From an uncultured Lachnospiraceae bacterium (lineage in GTDB: Bacteria > Bacillota > Clostridia > Lachnospirales > Lachnospiraceae): a DNA stretch of 64,000 nt. The position numbers and the translations under genes are program-made. The DNA is taken from positions 26,774-90,773 of the forward strand of contig CAJTUC010000013.1 in the NCBI GenBank assembly GCA_910579395.1, written 5' to 3'. The notes beneath the pieces are model-generated. The model was not told where the DNA came from and searched no databases. It worked only from the letters and a program-made list of their open reading frames with translations. Positions 34,063 through 41,059 of this stretch are shown one piece after another (position 1 is the stretch's first letter; each line of letters starts with the position of its first letter).

Positions 34063-35451
34063 CTACTCGCCAGCCATGTTTAATTCAGTTCTAAGAGTTT
34101 CCTCTATCAGCACTTCCCAATGTCCATTGTGGATACTTCCTACCCTGGATATCATTTGCTGTGATTTCATTTTTCTTAGATAATACTTCACTCTATCTAC
34201 TGTCCACCCAAGTTCCAATGCGTATTCTTTCTGTGTCAATGTTGGCTTATCATGTACAATTGCAAGGATTGTTTTATCTTCCTCGGATAGCTTCACAGTG
34301 CCGTTGGGGGTAGTTTGGTGCGTTTGGGTAGTTTGGTGCGTTTGGGTAGTTCCATTACTGACACCGAATGTTTCTTTTGTTCTTCGGTACATATTCACCT
34401 TGAAATCGCCCTCAAAGTCAATCAACTCCGGCTCAGGAAGTCCATATTCTTTGCATTCTCTAAAAATCCTCGGAATCCCTGTGCCCCACTTTTCTATAAT
34501 CTTCATATAGGCAAATGCTCTAGCAATAGCGGGATTTCTTGGTTTAGAATACCCTTCCTTTATTTTGGGGATGGAAACATTGTTTAACAGCATTCCCGGA
34601 GAAGTCACTTCTAAACGGTCATCAAAAATTGCCACCAGAATGTTTCCCGGCTCTAAATAACTGCGATGCACAACAGCATTTGCAATCAGCTCTCGCACAC
34701 TATCTACAGGAAGTTCATATACATCCTGCCTGTAGATACCTTGTATCTTCATACCTAGATTAATTTTCTCCAATACATATTGGAAAGCCGCCTCTGCCTG
34801 CTCTTGAATCGAACCTCCAAACTCTCGCCTGTCCACAAAGTAAGCTCTATCTCTCCCCTTGAACACACCACATTGAATAATCGGCTGCATATGTATCGTG
34901 CCGGTAAGGAGTGCATACGCATTCGTCGGAATCACTTTACCGTTTTCTTCCGCAAGCACACCCCATGAAACCAAGGTATTCTTTGTGGCATTTTTGATTT
35001 TTGCTTTCTCGCTGTCTTGCCATGTATTTTTTAAAGCAATTTATTTCATGCTCTTACAAAGTGTTTCAATTTCTGCATCTGTTACACCCATCCCATTACA
35101 CGGCTCACTGTCATAATATCGATTCTGTCCTCTCAAAATCAGTTCTTTCAGCATATATCCTTCTACTGGTCTGGTCGTTTCAGAAATCCTTACATAAGTA
35201 CCTTCCGGCATGATGCGCGGCTTACAGGCATCTGAAATCGCACTCGTTATGGCATCCATTGTTTTGAAAATATTGTCCGAATCCATACCGACAACTTTCG
35301 ACGTTTTATCATCTATGCCAAACACAATCCTGCCGCCACTGCCATTCACAAAGGCTACCACCGTTTTCATATACCTGTCACTTTTATCCGGCACGGTTAC
35401 TTAATATTCAACATTCTTTGATTCACCGGAAAACAGCATATTTTCAGCCAT
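34063..35451 (-). pseudogene. Decayed AlbA_2-type ATP-binding protein gene (two in-frame stops)
   Basis: Reading from the ATG at 35451, the frame runs 463 codons to 34063 but has TAA at 35401-35403 (codon 17) and TAA at 35041-35043 (codon 137). The 16 residues before the first stop (MAENMLFSGESKNVEY) continue after it as VTVPDKSDRYMKTVVAF, the known start of AlbA_2/RecG-like ATP-binding regulators. After the second stop VSWGVLAEENGKVIPTNAY and the HATPase-like part follow. A TTQTHQ linker encoded by an 18-bp repeat precedes a winged-helix end. No frameshift is needed; both stops can be one-base changes. It lies between pilC and pilA. Confidence 0.9.
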
Positions 35452-35551
35452 TGCATACTCCTCGCCATTTTGCTTTTACCAGCACTTTCAGATAAACTCT
35501 ATAAAGCCGTATATACTATATTTTATTCCCCAAATTCTAACTTTTATAATT

Positions 35552-36766
35552 TTATAAATTATCCAATGCCTCATACATCGTCATCATCGGCGCCATACAT
35601 GCCGCAATCAATCCGCCGACTACCACTGCCAGCACAATGATGATCATCGGTTCCATCGCCGCCATCAGGGACTGCACGGCCAGTTCGACTTCTTCTTCAT
35701 AATAATCGGCCAGCTTGTTCAGCATTTCTTCGGTAGAACCCGCTTCCTCACCTATACGGACCATATAGTAGACCATCGGCGGAAAAAGCCCGCAGTTCTG
35801 TAAAGGCTGTGAGAGCGGTACACCGACCATGATCTGTTCCGTCGCATCATGCAACGCTTCTTTGAACCAGATATTCGTCATCGTATCCGCCACAATACCC
35901 ACCGCTTCATTCAACGGCACGCCGGCAGTCAGAAGCGTGCTCAATGTTCTCGCCATCATCGCGGATGCGTTTTTGACGACCAGATTCTTGAGTGCAGGAA
36001 TCTTTAACTGCAGCTTTCCAAACAGATGCTTACCACTATATGTTTTCGCATATGCTTTTATAAGGAAAACAATTCCTATGACAACCGGTATGATAATGAA
36101 CCAGTAATTCTTCAAAAAATCGCTCATCGCGATGACCGCCAGCGTAATGCCCGGCAACTCCGCACCTAACTGCTCAAACATATCCGTATAAGATGGGATA
36201 ACGACCAGAAGCATAACGATAACAACCGCTATCGCTACAATCATAACGACGATCGGGTAAATCATCGCCTTTTTCACGAGCGCTTTTGTCTTGGCTGATT
36301 TCTCAAACTGTATCGCCATACGCTCCATCGAAGTTTCCAGACTACCGGAAGACTCTCCCGCCCTCGCCATCTGTATCAGCAATTCCGGGAAAACTGCCGG
36401 ATGTTTCGCAAGAGAATCCGCAAAAGTCTCACCTTTTTCCACGTCAGCCCGGACATTCATCAGAGCCTTCTGCATCTTCTTATTTTCCGTCGCTTCCGCA
36501 AGCATACGAAGCGCTTCGATAATCGTAACGCCTGCGCGGGTGATACTGGCAAACTGTCGACAGAATACCGACAAGTCTCTCGCCGTCGGCTTCCCTCCGA
36601 TATCGATGCTGATATCCTTCGTCAATGCATTCTGTTCCGTCACATCCAGCACAATCAGACCCTGTGCTTTCAGTTCCCTGAGCACCTGCTCTTCGCTGTC
36701 GGCCTCCTTGCTGCCCTTTATCTCTTTTCCGCTTTTATCAATGGCTACGAATCCCCAAGCCGCCAT
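35552..36766 (-). CDS. pilC: Type IV pilus inner-membrane platform protein PilC
   Basis: Polytopic membrane protein (404 aa) on which pilins are added or removed by PilB and PilT. Two T2SSF domains are visible: the first with FCRQFASITRAGVTIIEALR, the second with MARTLSTLLTAGVPLNEAVG. The ending MIIIVLAVVVGGLIAACMAP has the last membrane helix. GGAGG precedes the ATG. It is now separated from pilB by an island and has its own promoter. Confidence 0.95.
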   Translation of the reverse strand: MAAWGFVAIDKSGKEIKGSKEADSEEQVLRELKAQGLIVLDVTEQNALTKDISIDIGGKPTARDLSVFCRQFASITRAGVTIIEALRMLAEATENKKMQKALMNVRADVEKGETFADSLAKHPAVFPELLIQMARAGESSGSLETSMERMAIQFEKSAKTKALVKKAMIYPIVVMIVAIAVVIVMLLVVIPSYTDMFEQLGAELPGITLAVIAMSDFLKNYWFIIIPVVIGIVFLIKAYAKTYSGKHLFGKLQLKIPALKNLVVKNASAMMARTLSTLLTAGVPLNEAVGIVADTMTNIWFKEALHDATEQIMVGVPLSQPLQNCGLFPPMVYYMVRIGEEAGSTEEMLNKLADYYEEEVELAVQSLMAAMEPMIIIVLAVVVGGLIAACMAPMMTMYEALDNL

Positions 36767-36785
36767 GAGCGAACCTCCGTTGTCT

Positions 36786-36805
36786 TTTGTGATTTATTTC
36801 ACAAA
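36786..36805. promoter_or_regulatory. CRP/FNR-family-like palindrome in the pilC leader
   Basis: The perfect palindrome TTTGTGA-N6-TCACAAA contains TGTGA-N6-TCACA, the consensus half-sites of the CRP family. It lies about 25-45 bases downstream of the expected transcription start of pilC, so a bound protein would act as a roadblock. It could also be an mRNA hairpin near the start codon. Confidence 0.5.
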
Positions 36806-36835
36806 CATTTTCATAAGTATTGAAGTACGATTTAA

Positions 36836-36864
36836 ATTATACTCTTTTCGTCATGATTTTACAA
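36836..36864 (-). promoter_or_regulatory. Sigma-A type promoter of pilC
   Basis: TTGTAA and TATAAT on the minus strand with exactly 17 bases between, 70 bases upstream of pilC. Combined with the terminator at 37054-37099, it implies independent transcription of pilC and the downstream pilus genes. Confidence 0.75.
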
Positions 36865-37053
36865 GGCGTTAAAGGTTGTCATTTTTCGTCATTTCAAACA
36901 AAATTTGCATACATTTTTGTGCAACATTCAATCCATCTTGTGTATAGCGCCCGTCATTTTGTTCAATTTGTATATCTTGCAAGAATCAGGAAAAGCATAG
37001 CGTATGCAGATTTTGGGGGTGGATTTACTTACCTGCGTTCTGCTGTAACAGGC

Positions 37054-37099
37054 AAAAAGGGATAAAGTTCTGTCATGATCCGACAGGCTTTATCCCTTT
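37054..37099 (-). terminator. Strong terminator upstream of the pilC promoter
   Basis: AAAGGGATAAAG pairs with CTTTATCCCTTT, with an inner CTGTC/GACAG stem. On the minus strand a TTTTT run follows the stem. It ends transcripts that come from the island. Confidence 0.85.
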
Positions 37100-37124
37100 G
37101 ATCGCTCTTAGGTTATTATTACTG

Positions 37125-37312
37125 CTATTCTTTAATTCTGTCGATTTTTGTCAGGTTTACGCCGGATGCAGAAAGGATAACCTTTAAATCGATGTGTCTT
37201 TCTTTAAAGATTTATATACTTCAGACTCTTTGTCCGCTAACAACATCTATTCCTGAACTCTTGAAAAATCTTCAATATTTCTTTGTATCATTTCTTTTTC
37301 AGTCACAGACAT
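37125..37312 (-). pseudogene. Remnant of a small conserved-type gene
   Basis: From ATG 37310-37312, with AGGTG upstream, MSVTEKEMIQRNIEDFSRVQE is followed by TAG. The frame goes on as DKESEVYKSLKK, and a shift then gives ERHIDLKVILSASGVNLTKI ending DRIKE-stop at 37125. The pieces look like one short protein broken by a stop and a frameshift. No function was recognised. Apart from this the 760 bases between pilC and the coiled-coil gene hold only the pilC promoter, its leader palindrome and a terminator. Confidence 0.6.
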
Positions 37313-37443
37313 CACCTGCTTTCCATGTACTTTGTTCGTTAATATTTATACTTATATTATATCAAAGGCCCTGGCTGGGATAAAGTTTATTCCTTTGACT
37401 TTCATTCAGTTTTTTCCTAATTTATCTGAATTTATTGTACCAG

Positions 37444-38080
37444 ATGCTTTGTGCTTTATATATGATATAACGTCCTGGCTGAATGTGAGCTGAACCGTAT
37501 TATCTGATAACACGGCGGCTTGCAGCTATGCTAATTTCTGCAGCTTTCGTGAATGTTCCGATACTACTTTTTTGAGTATGTCGATATCGATAAAAGCTGC
37601 ATCCATTTTTTCCACATAGCTTCTATAACGATCATAGGTATCCCCATAACAGGATTCAATCGTGTTGAGGCGCGGCATAATCTTGTTTTCCTGAAATAAC
37701 TTTATCTTCTGTATCTCAAATTCCACAGATTGCAGATTATGTTTTACACCCTGTACATCATCTTTTACGTTTTGCAAATCTACTTTAATTACCTGCACTT
37801 CTTCTTTTACTCCCTGCAAGTCTGCCTTTATTACCCGCACTTCTTCTTTTACTCCCTGCATCTCATTTTTCACTATCTGCATTTCATCTTTCACTACATG
37901 CATCTCATTTTTTACTACTTGTACTTCATTTTTTACTACTTGCAAATCTCTTTGCAATGGATAAAACTTTGCATCCATCATTTTAGACATAGCAAGCAAT
38001 AATTCATTATTTGTCATATGGCGGCCTCCTTATTTTGTTGTTTATCATGAACGTTATATCATATATAAAACACAAAGCAT
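37444..38080. mobile_element. 637-bp unit with 30-bp terminal inverted repeats around a coiled-coil gene
   Basis: The 30 bases at 37444-37473 (starting ATGCTTTGTGCTTTATATA) recur inverted at 38051-38080 with one mismatch. Between them lies a single intact ORF (37526-38017). Matching terminal repeats around one gene suggest a non-autonomous mobile unit; no transposase is present. An AATTTATT motif lies next to both ends but not at symmetric distance, so a target duplication is not proven. Confidence 0.6.
37526..38017 (-). CDS. Repetitive coiled-coil protein of unknown function
   Basis: A 163-aa protein made of about ten heptads of the form VVKNEMQ/GVKEEVQ (residues about 25-100), then a less repetitive helical end (KLFQENKIMPRLNTIESCYG). 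It is predicted to be a long coiled coil. The DNA shows 21-bp tandem similarity, so the number of heptads can vary between strains. There is no signal peptide or membrane segment. Proteins of this style are common in Lachnospiraceae but have no known role. It is flanked by 30-bp inverted repeats. The ATG has AAGGAGG before it. Confidence 0.75.
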   Translation of the reverse strand: MTNNELLLAMSKMMDAKFYPLQRDLQVVKNEVQVVKNEMHVVKDEMQIVKNEMQGVKEEVRVIKADLQGVKEEVQVIKVDLQNVKDDVQGVKHNLQSVEFEIQKIKLFQENKIMPRLNTIESCYGDTYDRYRSYVEKMDAAFIDIDILKKVVSEHSRKLQKLA

Positions 38081-38087
38081 TAATTTA

Positions 38088-38339
38088 TTAATGTAAAAAC
38101 TCTGCCCAATCAGACAATGCAGGTACATTTTTTCTTCCAACAGCATTTCCTGTGACGGTAATTTGTGCATTATTTTTCTCTTTAATGGTATAATACTCCC
38201 ATTCGAAGTTTTTTTCAACCGTTAATTTTATTTCTTTATTCAGACATTCAATTAACCTCCTCGAATCATAGAGGATGAGCAAAATCCGGTTGATTTCCAG
38301 AATGGAATACCGTTTTTCTCCGGTCAGGCCATTGGGCAA
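38088..38339 (-). CDS. Short hypothetical ORF, possibly a gene fragment
   Basis: An 83-codon ORF starting at a TTG (LPNGLTGEKRYSILEINRIL) and ending ALSDWAEFLH. No ribosome site is visible, and the frame stays open a little upstream (KIIGYVG), so it may be the 3' part of a broken gene. It ends 8 bases before the 30-bp inverted repeat. No family was recognised. The following 195 bases up to the glycohydrolase gene show no clear gene. Confidence 0.35.
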   Translation of the reverse strand: MPNGLTGEKRYSILEINRILLILYDSRRLIECLNKEIKLTVEKNFEWEYYTIKEKNNAQITVTGNAVGRKNVPALSDWAEFLH

Positions 38340-38534
38340 ACCGACGTAACCTATTATTTTATACTTTCTTTTGTAATTTCAGTGAAAATCCGTGAAGTGT
38401 ATTATCAATGAGACATAGAATACCTTTCGCAGAATGCCATTACGGCATATAGAAATATGCTTTAGAAACATTGTCAAAACAAACATAGAAGTCAAATGTC
38501 AATGTACTAATTTCTTCCTTAAAGGATACGGCTT

Positions 38535-39470
38535 TTACTTATTTTCCCATTTTTGGCATATGGATACAATATATTCCTTATTCCGCAAGTCTCGAATCCA
38601 TCTATCCGGAATCTTCTCATATCCGTAATAAATACCTGCCAAGCCGCCTGCTATTGCCGCTACCGTATCCGTATCATTTCCCAACATGACAGCATTCCAT
38701 ATACTGTCCTCATAGCTTTTGCTATTTATTAAAGACCATATTGCCGCTATAAGCGAATCTACCACATACCCAGAACTTTTTATGTCATCCTCTTTATATT
38801 CACGAAGACACCCTATTACTGCAAACTCTTTCAGCCATTCATTATAAATGCCCTGTGAATAATAATATCCTATGACGCTTTCAGCTGCCTCTTCACAAGC
38901 CGTATCCAATACATGACCGTTTAACAGCAATATTCCCAAATAAACATATATATCGCATGCTATAAAAGATATTGGATGTGCATGAGTCAACGCAGACATT
39001 TTATGTATAATATTCAAATCCGAAGCACATAATCGAAAAGTTTTATACTTATCAAAATAATATATGATTGGCAAAATTCTCATCAGAGAACCATTTCCAT
39101 TATTCGAAATACTCCTACTGCCACATTTTAATGGTACAATTCCTGATTCATATCTTCTTATTGCATATCTTGTGGTACTTCCAATATCAAAACACCTTCC
39201 ATTCGCTGTATACTCTCCCGTTTCATACCACCTTGCAAAACTATGCATAATTTTATAGTAATCCGGTTTTCTATCAAGATTATCCAAAAGACATAATGTT
39301 AAACTTGTATCATCTGACCAAGTGCCCACTGGCTGATTATGAACACCCGCCCCTGTCATTTCTTTAGAAATAATTTTTTTTACTTTCTCTCGAGCCATGA
39401 ACTCATAGGGAACTCCAAACGCGTCACCGACTGCCAGACCCATGATTCCATCTAAAACCTTTATGGACAT
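38535..39470 (-). CDS. ADP-ribosylglycohydrolase (DraG/ARH family)
   Basis: A 311-aa enzyme expected to remove ADP-ribose from modified targets. The family metal and substrate motifs are intact: GLAVGDAFGVPYEF (about 11-24), TWSDDTSLTL (50-59, metal-binding Thr/Asp/Asp), SNNGNGSLMRILP (122-134) and NDTDTVAAIAGGLAG (265-279). It is the last gene of a four-gene cassette with a predicted ADP-ribosyltransferase, a 74-aa protein and a SecB-like chaperone, 28 bases after the chaperone. In the Tre1-Tri1 pair of Serratia an ARH-type protein gives immunity to an ADP-ribosylating toxin. The same logic is inferred here. Confidence 0.93.
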   Translation of the reverse strand: MSIKVLDGIMGLAVGDAFGVPYEFMAREKVKKIISKEMTGAGVHNQPVGTWSDDTSLTLCLLDNLDRKPDYYKIMHSFARWYETGEYTANGRCFDIGSTTRYAIRRYESGIVPLKCGSRSISNNGNGSLMRILPIIYYFDKYKTFRLCASDLNIIHKMSALTHAHPISFIACDIYVYLGILLLNGHVLDTACEEAAESVIGYYYSQGIYNEWLKEFAVIGCLREYKEDDIKSSGYVVDSLIAAIWSLINSKSYEDSIWNAVMLGNDTDTVAAIAGGLAGIYYGYEKIPDRWIRDLRNKEYIVSICQKWENK

Positions 39471-39498
39471 ATCAGCCTTTTTAAAACAAACAGGCCAT

Positions 39499-39933
39499 TT
39501 ACACCTGCTTATTTTCCTCTCTGTGTTTTTCTTTTAAATATGCATTAATATTCATTGGTGGTATTATAACTGGTGCAACATTTGCATTTGCTGTATAGGT
39601 CGAAATAATCGCACGCATATACGGAAATAAGATTGCAATTGCATTCGCCTCAAAATCCCGTATTTTTGCATCTCCTTTTTCCATATAAAAAAATCCTTTT
39701 ATACTTGCTGACATTTCAAATGGATAATTCTTCTCCTCCGCATTTTTAAAAATATCCGTCTCCAGTTCTACTTCCATTTTCTGATTATCTTCACTGAAAT
39801 ATGTGTGTGCATTAAAATCAAAATCCAATGAAATGCCTTCTTTATCCGGCTTATATGTTTCATTTGTCCGATAGTGTATTTCTTTTACTATATATTTTCT
39901 AAACTTTAAAAAACTCCCATTTTTTTGCTCCAT
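39499..39933 (-). CDS. SecB-like chaperone
   Basis: A 144-aa protein with the SecB fold pattern. Strands end in DFEANAIAILFPYMRAIIS and TYTANANVAPVIIPPMNIN, matching the conserved C-terminal half of SecB-like proteins. Gram-positive bacteria usually lack a general SecB, and solitary SecB-like proteins are known as the chaperone of toxin-antitoxin-chaperone systems (for example Rv1957 of Mycobacterium tuberculosis). Its ATG overlaps the stop of the 74-aa gene (TAATG), so they are translationally coupled. A role in folding or protecting the 74-aa protein or the toxin is inferred. Confidence 0.8.
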   Translation of the reverse strand: MEQKNGSFLKFRKYIVKEIHYRTNETYKPDKEGISLDFDFNAHTYFSEDNQKMEVELETDIFKNAEEKNYPFEMSASIKGFFYMEKGDAKIRDFEANAIAILFPYMRAIISTYTANANVAPVIIPPMNINAYLKEKHREENKQV

Positions 39934-40157
39934 TATGCAGCTTCTCCATAATTTTCAGAAAAAAAATCCAATCCAACAGATACAGGCATAATTGTATCTG
40001 TCCCAATTGCAATAGTATCATCAGCAAGCTCAATAAAAACGGTTTCTTTATACAGCCACTCTTCAAAAGCTTCTCCTGTAACATATCCTTCCGGTACTTC
40101 AATACTTCCTCTTTCCCGAATTTCCTTTACAATATCTTCTGCAAATTTAATAGCCAT
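39933..40157 (-). CDS. 74-aa protein of unknown function, candidate antitoxin
   Basis: Acidic small protein (MAIKFAEDIVKEIRERGSIE...) with a hydrophobic C-terminal part (VSVGLDFFSENYGEAA). It lies 12 bases after the ADP-ribosyltransferase gene and overlaps the chaperone start by one base. No family was recognised. In three-part toxin-antitoxin-chaperone systems the antitoxin is a small protein with an aggregation-prone C-terminus bound by the SecB-like chaperone, which fits size and place. Without a DNA-binding motif in view, this remains a guess. Confidence 0.7.
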   Translation of the reverse strand: MAIKFAEDIVKEIRERGSIEVPEGYVTGEAFEEWLYKETVFIELADDTIAIGTDTIMPVSVGLDFFSENYGEAA

Positions 40158-40169
40158 AATCTCACCTCT

Positions 40170-40934
40170 CTAATATATTTCCTTGCTGATAGCAAGCCTA
40201 ATACCTTTTCCATTCCTGCAGTCCAATTCTTTTTCAAAATTTTCCACTATCATTTCACTCTCTCTACGAACATAAAAACCACTATGCTTATATAAACGAT
40301 TTGTCAAATTTTTAAATGTACTTCTCTTACAGGTAAATATCTGATTTATTGGATATTCTTTTTCTACTACAAATCCTTCATCCCTTGCAAATCTATAAGC
40401 GATATTAATATTGGTAGACCAAGACTCCATCCCTGAAAACTTATAATTCTGATTTTGATATGGTGTATTGATTCCTCTGTATAATTTTATCGTCATTTTG
40501 TCAGTTTGCCTTATATTCTTCAAATAATTAAGCAGAGTCATATAAGTAATTATTTTTTGTTTTACATAACAGCGCATCATAAGAAGCTGTTCCTCTTTAC
40601 ACATACACCCCTTATCAATCCAATCTAATATCTTGTCTTCCACTTCTTTTTTAAAAGTAAATATGTTATTTGTAATCTCAAGGGACATGGCGGCAAGCTT
40701 TAATTTTATCATTCCATCACCATTGATTGTTCGATACCAACCAGTATTCCCAAAAAAAGCCTCTTCCAAACACTGCCTTTCTTCTATACTCATAATTTCT
40801 GTCAGTATAGCATTAGCTGTTCTATTGTTTGTCCCTTTATAAGCAATAAGCTTTTTGTCGATTTCCCGATAATCTGGTAACAACTCTTCAAGTGTCTCCT
40901 GAGATACTCTGTTGCCAAACGCTTCATCTATCAT
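40170..40934 (-). CDS. Predicted ADP-ribosyltransferase toxin
   Basis: A 254-aa protein with an R-S-E type ADP-ribosyltransferase domain in its C-terminal half. The Arg is in KLYRGIN (R153). The Ser-Thr segment is SGMESWSTNINIAYRFA (S171-T174). The E-x-E is in RRESEMIV (E225, E227). The spacing and the YRG...S-x-S-T...A-x-x-FA pattern match arginine-type enzymes. The N-terminal 140 residues are helical, like the N-terminal domain of many ART toxins. No signal peptide is seen, so it acts in the producing cell or is delivered by other means. It is the first gene of the cassette. A start at 40934 is assumed; the ribosome site is weak (GGGATG). Confidence 0.8.
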   Translation of the reverse strand: MIDEAFGNRVSQETLEELLPDYREIDKKLIAYKGTNNRTANAILTEIMSIEERQCLEEAFFGNTGWYRTINGDGMIKLKLAAMSLEITNNIFTFKKEVEDKILDWIDKGCMCKEEQLLMMRCYVKQKIITYMTLLNYLKNIRQTDKMTIKLYRGINTPYQNQNYKFSGMESWSTNINIAYRFARDEGFVVEKEYPINQIFTCKRSTFKNLTNRLYKHSGFYVRRESEMIVENFEKELDCRNGKGIRLAISKEIY

Positions 40935-40980
40935 TTGTCAGCATCCCATCATCTCATTAGCATCTATACGGATTGCTACC

Positions 40981-41009
40981 ATATTACCAGTTTCATTGGT
41001 GATTTACAA
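40981..41009 (-). promoter_or_regulatory. Putative autoregulated promoter of the ART cassette
   Basis: TTGTAA and TAATAT on the minus strand, 17 bases apart, 47 bases before the ART start. The inverted repeat ACCAAT-GAA-ACTGGT (40986-41000, one mismatch) fills most of the spacer, a usual place for a repressor site. Both hexamers match consensus at 4 of 6 positions. Confidence 0.5.
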
Positions 41010-41059
41010 GTTATATTTTCCATTATATGATATAAAGCAGCAATTCGACACAACCTTTA

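Noticed and set aside
34300..34360. 18-bp direct repeats (GTTTGGGTAGTTTGGTGC type)
   Set aside because: They encode the TTQTHQ linker of the decayed AlbA_2 gene; such linkers are common in the family and need no other explanation.
36900..37050. c-di-GMP riboswitch before pilC, as in some clostridial pilus operons
   Set aside because: None of the conserved core motifs is seen; only a short palindrome lies in the leader.
40935..40980. Short peptide MVAIRIDANEMMGC before the ART gene, resembling the start of PseG-like proteins
   Set aside because: Only 14 codons and then a stop; too short to support a remnant call.
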